Assembly: GCF_014842025.1 (NCBI RefSeq)
Contig: NZ_JACYUY010000034.1
Coordinates: 1 to 45,934 of the forward strand
Direction of reading: 5' to 3'
DNA from: Massilia sp. CFBP 13721
GTDB taxonomy: Bacteria > Pseudomonadota > Gammaproteobacteria > Burkholderiales > Burkholderiaceae_D
DNA: 45,934 bases
The notes beneath the pieces were generated by a model. That model was not told where the DNA came from. It did not search any database and worked only from the letters and a program-made list of their open reading frames with translations. Positions 39,433 to 45,934 of the stretch are shown one piece after another; position 1 is the stretch's first letter; every line of letters begins with the position of its first letter. A program made the position numbers and the translations under genes.

Positions 39433-42198
39433 TTACCGGACTGGTTTTCCTTCCTGGTCCAGCACGACCACTTCGCCCCAGCCCAGCGAACGAATGCCCG
39501 CTTCCACCTTGCGCAGGTCGCCAATCACCACCCACACCACCTTCTCCGGCTGGACGAATTGTCCCGCCGCCTGGCCCAGCTGCGCCGGCGTCAGCGCCTT
39601 CAGGTTGGCCGAATAGCCGCTCCAGTAATTCTCCGGCAGGTTCAGGTTAACGCTCGCCAGCGCCGCCGCTTCCAGCGCGCCCAGGGTCTCGAAGCGGCCG
39701 GCCAGGCGCGAGGTCATGTTGCGCATGATGCTTTCGTATTCGGCGCCGACCAGCGGACGGGCACCGGCCACGCCCTTGACCTCGTTCGCCACTTCGCGCA
39801 TCGCCTCGACCGTTTTATCGGTCTGCACCGGCGCCATCGTGATGAAACTGCGCTGGCCGCGCACTTCGGAGAGGCGCGCATTGGTGCCGTAGCTCCAGTG
39901 TTTATCGAGGCGCAGGTTGCGGTTCAAGCGCGAGGTGGCGATGCCGCCGAAGTTGTGCATCACCGGCTCGATGGCGAGATCTTCCGGCTGGCCGTAGGGC
40001 AGCGACAGGTGCGCGGCGACGATGGTCGATTGCGGCGCGTCCGGCTTGTCGATCAGGTAGACCTTCTTGCCGGTCGTGTCACCCAGCGCCGCTGCCGGTT
40101 TGGCCGGTGCTGTACCGGCGGCCCAGCGGCCGAACGACGCTTCCAGCGCCGGCAGCAACTTGTCCATCGTGGTGTCGCCGGCGACGACCAGGGTCGCGCT
40201 GCCCGGACGGAACCAGCTGGCGTGCCACTGCGCCAGGTCGTCGCGCGTGATGGCGTCGACGCTGGCGCTGGTGCCGCTGGCAGGCTTGCCGTAGGCGTGT
40301 TCCTGGCCGTACAGCAGGGCCGGGACGACGCGCATGGCGAGGCTGTTCGGCTGCGCCTTTTCCTGGCCGATCTGCGCCATGCGCCGCGATTTCTGCAGCG
40401 CGAACTGGTCTTGCGGGAAGCTTGGGGCGAGCGCGGCGTCGGCCATGATGGCGAGCGACGGCGCCAGGTTGGCGGCGGTCGCCTGCAGGCGCACCAGCGA
40501 CTGGTCGGCACTGCTGGCGGTCGCCAGGCGTGCGCCCAGGTTTTCCAGCGCGTCCGACAGCGCAAAGGCGTCGCGCGTTTTGGTGCCCTTGTCGAGCAGG
40601 TCGAGCGCGAGCGAGGCGGCGCCGGCCTTGGCCGTGCTGTCCGAGGCCACGCCGGCATCGACCGCCAGCGTCGCATTCACGATCGGCGCCGTGTGGCGTT
40701 CGAGCAGGATCACCTTTAAACCGTTCTTCAGCTGGGCGCGCTGCATGGCCGGGAATTTGACGTCGGGCGCCTCGCCCAGGCCTGGCAGCACCTTGCGGTC
40801 GATGGTCGATTTCACGGCCGCCAGTTTCGCGAACGGACGCACCGTCATCGTGTAGTGGTTCGAGCGCAGCCAGCGGTTGCCGGCCGCCTTGACCTCGCCT
40901 GGCGTGGCCGTGGCCAGCTGCTCCAGGCGCGTCAGATACGCGTCGGGCGCGCCGCCATAGGTCATGCTCTCGGCCAGCACGTCGGAACGCCCGCCGAAGC
41001 CGCCCAGGCGCTCGATGCTGCGCGAGAAGTCGGACAGGGTGCGGGTTTTTACGCGCGCCAGTTCGGCGGCGGTCGGGCCCTTGGCCAGCAGGTCGGCGAC
41101 GATGGCGTCGATCTCGCGCTCCACCTCGAGCGGATCGGCGCCCGGTTTCACGGTAGCGACAATGTTAAAAGTGCCGCCCAGTTCCGCATCGTTGACATAG
41201 GTGCTGACCGTGGTCGCCAGGCCCTTGTCGTAGACCAGGCGTTTATCCAGGCGCGCGCTCTTCGAGCCGGCCAGCACCTCCGCCAGCAGCGCCAGGCGCG
41301 GGGTGTCGGCATCCTTCCAGTTGGCCACGTGCCAGCTGCGGTAGATGCGCACCTGCGGCACATGGTCTTCCATCTCGTCGCGGATGTTGCGTTCGAGCTG
41401 GGGAATCCAGGTCTCGGTGCGCGGCAGCGGCGGGCCCGGCGGAATCGCGCCGAAGTATTTGGTGACGAGTTCGAGCGCCTTTTCGGGCGTGATGTCGCCG
41501 GCCAGCGAGATCACCGCGTTGTTCGGGCCATAGTAGGTGCGGTACCACTCGCGGATGTCTTCCAGCGAGGCGGCGGACAGATCTTCCATGGAGCCGATGG
41601 TCGACCACGAATACGGGTGAGAATAGGGGTACATCTTGGCGCCGATCTCGTTGCGCACGCGGCCATACGGCTGGTTCTCGCCCTGGCGCTTTTCGTTCTG
41701 CACCACGCCGCGTTCGCGCTCGAGCATCTCCTTGGAGATGTAGTTGCCGAGGAAGCCCATGCGGTCCGATTCGAGGAACAGGGTGCGCTCGAGCGCCGAC
41801 ACCGGCACGTCTTCGAAGAAGTTGGTGCGGTCGGTATTCGTGGTGCCGTTGCGGTTGTTCGCGCCGAGGTCATCCATCGCCTCGCGGAAGCCGTGCGGGT
41901 AGTTTTCGGAGCCGTTGAAGAAGAAGTGCTCGAACAGGTGTGCGAAACCGGTCTTGCCGCGCTTTTCGTTGCGCGAACCGACGTGGTACCACATGTTCAC
42001 GCCGACCACGGGCACGCTGTGGTCTTCGTGCACGACCAGGGTCAGGCCGTTGGGCAGCACGAATTGTTTGTAGTTGATCGTGTAGGCCTTGCGGTCGAAC
42101 GGTGCGGCTTTGGCGGCTGTTGCCGGCGCGGCGTGTGCGGGCAGTGCGACGGTCGAGGCGAAGGCGAGGGCCAGCGCGGCGAGAAGGGGTTTGTTCAT
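39433..42198 (-). CDS. Secreted M16 zinc metallopeptidase
   Basis: A 921-residue two-half insulinase/pitrilysin-type peptidase with a signal peptide ending LPAHA near residue 24. The N-terminal half carries the inverted zinc motif HLFEH at 87-91, with the third Glu in ERGVVQNEKRQ near residue 170. The C-terminal half starts near residue 470 (PDVKFPAMQRAQLKNGLKVIL, cited as FPAMQRAQLKNGLKVIL), has the same fold but no HxxEH, and is the usual inactive partner. It is expected in the periplasm. GGAG precedes the ATG at 42198; the frame is open slightly further. It stands between two palindromic elements, so it is monocistronic. Confidence 0.95.
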   Translation of the reverse strand: MNKPLLAALALAFASTVALPAHAAPATAAKAAPFDRKAYTINYKQFVLPNGLTLVVHEDHSVPVVGVNMWYHVGSRNEKRGKTGFAHLFEHFFFNGSENYPHGFREAMDDLGANNRNGTTNTDRTNFFEDVPVSALERTLFLESDRMGFLGNYISKEMLERERGVVQNEKRQGENQPYGRVRNEIGAKMYPYSHPYSWSTIGSMEDLSAASLEDIREWYRTYYGPNNAVISLAGDITPEKALELVTKYFGAIPPGPPLPRTETWIPQLERNIRDEMEDHVPQVRIYRSWHVANWKDADTPRLALLAEVLAGSKSARLDKRLVYDKGLATTVSTYVNDAELGGTFNIVATVKPGADPLEVEREIDAIVADLLAKGPTAAELARVKTRTLSDFSRSIERLGGFGGRSDVLAESMTYGGAPDAYLTRLEQLATATPGEVKAAGNRWLRSNHYTMTVRPFAKLAAVKSTIDRKVLPGLGEAPDVKFPAMQRAQLKNGLKVILLERHTAPIVNATLAVDAGVASDSTAKAGAASLALDLLDKGTKTRDAFALSDALENLGARLATASSADQSLVRLQATAANLAPSLAIMADAALAPSFPQDQFALQKSRRMAQIGQEKAQPNSLAMRVVPALLYGQEHAYGKPASGTSASVDAITRDDLAQWHASWFRPGSATLVVAGDTTMDKLLPALEASFGRWAAGTAPAKPAAALGDTTGKKVYLIDKPDAPQSTIVAAHLSLPYGQPEDLAIEPVMHNFGGIATSRLNRNLRLDKHWSYGTNARLSEVRGQRSFITMAPVQTDKTVEAMREVANEVKGVAGARPLVGAEYESIMRNMTSRLAGRFETLGALEAAALASVNLNLPENYWSGYSANLKALTPAQLGQAAGQFVQPEKVVWVVIGDLRKVEAGIRSLGWGEVVVLDQEGKPVR

Positions 42199-42290
42199 GG
42201 GGCTCCGTAGACAGCGTGTGGTTGTTGTGGGAGGCATTTTAACTGTGGTCCTTCCATCCCCGGCAGGCTTTTAGATATGCATGTGTGCGT

Positions 42291-42375
42291 TGAACGCGTG
42301 GGCGGGGGACCCGCCCACCCTACGTCCCTGCGAGAAAAGTTCGTAGGGTGGACGGCTCTGCCGTTCACGCGTTCA
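42291..42375. repeat. Paired palindromes (REPIN-like element D), inside-out
   Basis: Two hairpin units face each other with only 17 bp between: 42291-42324 (TGAACGCGTGGGCGGGGGAC-CCGCCCACCCTACG by parts) and 42342-42375. Here the CCCTACG ends are inside and the TGAACGCG/CGCGTTCA ends outside, the reverse of elements A-C. The last bases supply the stop codon of the Sel1-repeat gene. Confidence 0.7.
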
Positions 42376-43959
42376 AGCAGCAGCAGACCGTGCCATCTCC
42401 AGCTGCCCCGCATCCATGCGCGCCGCGACCTTCTTCAGGTACGCGCCCGCGCCCGCCACGCCAGCCGCGTCGGCGCGCGCCAGCCAGGCGTAGGCCGCCA
42501 CCGCATCGCGACCGGTCCCCTGCCCCGCCGCATACATCACGCCCAGGTTGAACTGCGCGCGCGCATGTCCCTGGCGCGCGGCGCGCAGGTACCAGAAATG
42601 GGCGGCCTCGTAGTCGCGCTCGACGCCGTGGGCGCTGTCGTAACGCAGCGCCAGCGCGAACTGGGCCAGCGCATATTCGCCATCGGCGGCCTTGCGGTAC
42701 CAGTGCGCCGCCTCCCTGGGGTCGCCGGCTTCCAGCCGGTCGAGCAGCACGCCCACCATGTGCTGGGCCGGCGCGTAGTCCTGGTCGGCCGCGCGCCGGT
42801 ACCAGGCCAGGGCGCGCGCGGGGTCTTGCGCCACGCCGCTGCCCGACTCATAACGCAGGGCGAGATCGAACTGGGCGCGCAGGTGGCCCTGCTCGGCCGC
42901 CTGCTCGTACCAGTACAGCGCCTGCGCCGGGTCGGGGTCGACACCGTTGCCACTATCGTAAAGCTGGCCCAGGTGGTATTGCGCAGACGGCAAACCCTGG
43001 ACGGCGGCGAGGCGGTACCAGTGCGCAGCCTGCGCCGGGTCGCGTTCCACGCCCTGGCCATGCTCGTGGCGCAGGCCGAGGTTGTCCTGGGCGGCGGCGT
43101 GGCCTTGGGTTGCGGCGCGCCGGTACCATGTCAATGCGGCCGCCTCGTCGCGCGGCACGCCATGGCCGCTGTCGTGGATCAGGGCCAGGTTGAACTGGGA
43201 ACTGGCGTGGCCCTGGTGCGCGGCACGCTCGTACCAGTCGATCGCCTGCACGCTGTCCTGGCCGACGTCCTGGCCCTTGTCGAAGCGCAGTCCGAGGTTG
43301 AACTGGGCCGGCGCATAGCCTTGATCGGCGGCGCGGCGCAGCCAGTCGAGCGCCTGCGCCGGGTCGCGCGCGACGCCCTGGCCGCTGTCGTAGCGCAGCG
43401 CCAGCGCGAACTGCGAACGCGCATGGCCCTGCTCGGCCGCGCGCCGGTACCAGCCGGTCGCCGCCGCCGTGTCCTGGGCCACGCCCTTGCCGCCGTCGAA
43501 CATCATGCCGAGGTTGTGCTGGGCGCCGGGGTCGCCCTGGTTGGCGGCCTGGCTGAACCAGTGCAGCGCCTGGCCGACGTCGGCCGCGGTGCCCTGGCCC
43601 TTGGCATGCATCCAGCCCAGGTTGTACTGGGCCGGCGCATAGCCCTGCTCGGCCGCGCAGCGGTACCAGTGCAGTGCCTGCGCCTGGTCCTGGGTCACGC
43701 CCTGCCCCTTCTGGTACATCAGGCCGAGGTTGTACTGGGCCTGCTCCAGGCCGGCGGCGGCGGCCTTGCGGTACCACTCGACGGCCAGTGCCTCGTTGCG
43801 CGGCACGGCCTGGCCACTGACGTACATGAAGCCGAGCTGGTGCTGGGCACTGGCGACACCCCGCTCGGCCAGGGCTTTTACGCGCAAAAATTCGGCTGTA
43901 TGACGCGCGGCTGTATGACGTTCACCGGCGCCGGCTCCAGGCACGGCCGCACTGTCCAT
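42373..43959 (-). CDS. Sel1-repeat protein
   Basis: A 528-residue protein made of about 13 Sel1-like TPR repeats of 36 residues (consensus AQxxLGLxYxxGxGVxxDxxQALxWYRRAAxQG). Repeat 11 is a shorter variant (ends VGVLLDRLEAGD). No signal peptide or membrane segment is seen, so it is likely a cytosolic scaffold, often used in signalling. The start ATG at 43959 lies 9 bases after the stop of the GGDEF/EAL gene and has no clear ribosome site, so it depends on translation of that gene. The repeats make the DNA highly self-similar, and a palindromic element touches the stop codon. Confidence 0.9.
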   Translation of the reverse strand: MDSAAVPGAGAGERHTAARHTAEFLRVKALAERGVASAQHQLGFMYVSGQAVPRNEALAVEWYRKAAAAGLEQAQYNLGLMYQKGQGVTQDQAQALHWYRCAAEQGYAPAQYNLGWMHAKGQGTAADVGQALHWFSQAANQGDPGAQHNLGMMFDGGKGVAQDTAAATGWYRRAAEQGHARSQFALALRYDSGQGVARDPAQALDWLRRAADQGYAPAQFNLGLRFDKGQDVGQDSVQAIDWYERAAHQGHASSQFNLALIHDSGHGVPRDEAAALTWYRRAATQGHAAAQDNLGLRHEHGQGVERDPAQAAHWYRLAAVQGLPSAQYHLGQLYDSGNGVDPDPAQALYWYEQAAEQGHLRAQFDLALRYESGSGVAQDPARALAWYRRAADQDYAPAQHMVGVLLDRLEAGDPREAAHWYRKAADGEYALAQFALALRYDSAHGVERDYEAAHFWYLRAARQGHARAQFNLGVMYAAGQGTGRDAVAAYAWLARADAAGVAGAGAYLKKVAARMDAGQLEMARSAAA

Positions 43960-43968
43960 GGACGCGGA

Positions 43969-45934
43969 TCAGGCGCGCAGCGCGGCCGCCGGCGACGCCT
44001 GGCCGCGCAGCACGCCAATGAAGCTGGACAGCGAAATCGGGCGGTGGAACAGGTAGCCCTGCATGGTCTCGCAGCCGTTGGAACGCAGGTAGTCCGCCTG
44101 CGTCTCGGTCTCGACGCCTTCGGCCACCAGGTGCAGGTTCAGGCCGCGCGCAATCGAGATGATCGCCAGGATCACCGGATAATGCCCTTGCGCGTCGTGG
44201 ATCTCCTTGACGAAGGACTGGTCGATCTTCATCGTGTGGATCGGGAAGCGGTGCAGGTAAGACAGCGATGAATAACCGGTGCCGAAGTCGTCGATCGCCA
44301 CCGACACGCCCAGCTGGCACAGTTTATTGAGCTGCTCGATCGCATATTGCGGATTGCGGATGCAGATGTTCTCGGTGATCTCGACTTCGATCTGGGCGGG
44401 CGAGATCCCGTAGCGCACCAGGGCGCCGCGCATCTTCTCGAAAAAGTCGCCGCGGTCGAGGTATTGCGGCGACAGGTTGAGCGACAGCCGCACGGCCTGC
44501 CCGCTGGCCAGGTTCCATTGCAGCATGTCGCGGCACAGCGCGCCGATCATCCAGTCCGAGATCGGCAGCATCAGGCCGTTCTCTTCGGCGAACGGCAAGA
44601 ATTCGCCGGCCGACAGCAGCCCGCGCGTCGGGTGGTTCCAGCGCATCAGCGCCTCGGCGCCGACGATGCGCCCGCTGGTCGAGTCGATCTGCGGCTGGTA
44701 GTACATCTCCAGCTCGTTGTGCTCGAGCGCGCGGCGCAGCGCCTGCTCGAGCGCGATCTTTTGATGCGAGGCGTCGAGCATCGAGTCGTGATAAAAGCTG
44801 TGGCCGTTCTTGCCCAGCGCTTTCACCTGGTACATCGCGATGTCGGCGTGTCTCAACAGTTCGTCGATCGATTCGCCATCGCCCGGATAGATGGCGATGC
44901 CGATCGAGGCCGAGATGTGCACTTCGTGGCCGTCGAGGTCGAAGGGCCGGTGCAGGCTTTCCAGGAATTTGTCGGCGATGATGCGCGCATCTTCGCGGTC
45001 GCGCAATTCGGGCAGCACGATCGTGAACTCGTCGCCGCCCTGGCGCGCCAGCGTATCGCCCTTGCGCAGGCATGCCTTGAGGCGCACCGCCACCTGCTGC
45101 AGCAGCTCGTCCCCTTTGACATGGCCAAGGGTGTCGTTCACCAGCTTGAATCGGTCCAGGTCGATGAACATCACCGCCAGTTCGGTCAGCTTGCGCTTGG
45201 CCTGGATCACGGCCAGGCCGAGGCGGTCCTTGAACAGGATCCGGTTCGGCAGGTCCGTCAGGATGTCGTGGTAGGCCTGGTAGGAGATGACCTCTTCGGC
45301 GCGCTTGCGGTCGGTGACGTCGCGCGCCACGCCATAGGTGCCGAAGAATTCGAGCTTTTGCACTTCGCTGTCGGGCACGTGCATGCCGATCGAGTTCAGC
45401 GAGATCGTCATCAGGGTGTTGTTGAAGGTCCGGTCGCCGCTGTTGCTCCTGGCGCCTCGGCATTTCAAACGCAGCTCGACGTTGCGCGAGGCCCGTTCGT
45501 CGACCCGTCTCTCGTTGAACACGTAGCGCGCGCGCTCCAGGTCTTCGTCGTGCACCAGGATCGAGTAATGCTTGCCGATCAGTTCATCGCGCGAAAAACC
45601 CAGCAGCTGGTAGGCGCGGTCGTTGACGAACGTGAAGCGGCCTTCGTGGTTCAAGGTATAGATGATGTCCGGCGAGCTGTCGACCAGGTAGCGGTACATC
45701 TTTTCGGAGTTTTCCAGCTGCTGCGCCATGCGCGCATTGGCGACGGCCAGGCGGCGCTGTTCGAGCGCATTGCCCACCGTTTTCATCAGCTCTTCGCGGC
45801 TGTAGGGCTTGCGCAGGTAGTCATAGGCGCCACGCTTCAGGGCGCCGATCGCCGCGTCGATGCCGACTTCGCCGCTCATCACGATCACGTCGGCATCGAC
45901 GCCGCGCTCGTTCATGAAGTCCATGATCTGGTGG
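43969..45934 (-). CDS. REC-PAS-GGDEF-EAL cyclic-di-GMP protein, 5' end outside window
   Basis: A dual-domain c-di-GMP signalling protein cut by the window edge; the reading frame stays open to 45934. The visible part begins within a response-regulator receiver domain (DVIVMSGEV; GAYDYLRKPY near the conserved Lys), then a PAS domain (YRYLVDSSPDIIYTLN), a GGDEF domain with an intact RQGGDEF signature, and an EAL domain with GAEALMRW and DDFGTGYSSLSYL intact plus EGVETE. Both active sites look functional, so it may both make and break c-di-GMP. It ends 9 bases before the Sel1-repeat gene start. Confidence 0.93.
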   Translation of the reverse strand, partial: HQIMDFMNERGVDADVIVMSGEVGIDAAIGALKRGAYDYLRKPYSREELMKTVGNALEQRRLAVANARMAQQLENSEKMYRYLVDSSPDIIYTLNHEGRFTFVNDRAYQLLGFSRDELIGKHYSILVHDEDLERARYVFNERRVDERASRNVELRLKCRGARSNSGDRTFNNTLMTISLNSIGMHVPDSEVQKLEFFGTYGVARDVTDRKRAEEVISYQAYHDILTDLPNRILFKDRLGLAVIQAKRKLTELAVMFIDLDRFKLVNDTLGHVKGDELLQQVAVRLKACLRKGDTLARQGGDEFTIVLPELRDREDARIIADKFLESLHRPFDLDGHEVHISASIGIAIYPGDGESIDELLRHADIAMYQVKALGKNGHSFYHDSMLDASHQKIALEQALRRALEHNELEMYYQPQIDSTSGRIVGAEALMRWNHPTRGLLSAGEFLPFAEENGLMLPISDWMIGALCRDMLQWNLASGQAVRLSLNLSPQYLDRGDFFEKMRGALVRYGISPAQIEVEITENICIRNPQYAIEQLNKLCQLGVSVAIDDFGTGYSSLSYLHRFPIHTMKIDQSFVKEIHDAQGHYPVILAIISIARGLNLHLVAEGVETETQADYLRSNGCETMQGYLFHRPISLSSFIGVLRGQASPAAALRA

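Overview
The window is GC-rich DNA from what looks like a betaproteobacterium of the family Oxalobacteraceae, most like Massilia. Evidence for this is the heat-shock cluster grpE-dnaK-dnaJ beside hemH and nadK-recN, the pcm/rhodanese/tolC order, an isolated ribB under an FMN riboswitch, a PEP-CTERM protein, and many short palindromes of the GTAGGGTGG...CCACGCG type. The assignment is inference from gene content; no search was run. Most of the window is chromosomal housekeeping with small accessory insertions. Nearly every gene is intact; only the last one is cut by the window edge.

Region by region: 1-1,331 holds a palindromic repeat element, then a MazG-like dNTP pyrophosphohydrolase overlapped with a beta-carbonic anhydrase. 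1,407-5,384 is the heat-shock block dnaJ, dnaK, grpE, with sigma-32-type promoters before grpE and dnaK and a terminator hairpin between dnaK and dnaJ. 5,535-8,630 has a tiny ORF, hemH, ohr and an AT-richer GH19 chitinase-like gene. 8,681-11,384 is nadK-recN behind a near-perfect LexA box. 11,413-16,457 holds a DUF3667 membrane protein, a small hydrophilic protein, osmC, gloA, the riboswitch with ribB, and a HAF-repeat lipoprotein. 16,514-18,902 is the pcm-like/rhodanese/tolC group. 19,073-23,167 has a TetR regulator, an SDR, a cysteine-cluster protein, two small membrane proteins and uppP. 23,196-29,0xx holds recQ, a sugar permease, trmB, an aspartoacylase-like hydrolase and a DUF6064/Tat-aldo-keto reductase pair.

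The second half has the most unusual material. 30,086-31,561 is a phage-like control module: a holin-like small membrane gene, a divergent S24-type self-cleaving repressor, a CTATAC half-site array at exact 23-bp spacing, a coupled unknown gene and tRNA-Gly(CCC). 31,761-36,409 holds a PEP-CTERM protein, a TraB/GumN protein, a winged-helix gene, a VOC protein and an LPP20/FlgT-like pair. 36,443-39,187 is a two-gene DNA-repair operon: a radical SAM protein linked by a 4-base overlap to a DUF4130-UdgX fusion. A LexA box overlaps its -10 hexamer. 39,433-45,934 holds an M16 peptidase, a 13-repeat Sel1 protein and a REC-PAS-GGDEF-EAL protein that runs off the window.

The most interesting threads are the SOS-type control of the radical SAM/UdgX pair, which shares its promoter layout with nadK-recN in the same window; the repressor/holin module next to a tRNA; and a family of paired palindromes with fixed flanks and changing, always self-complementary stems.
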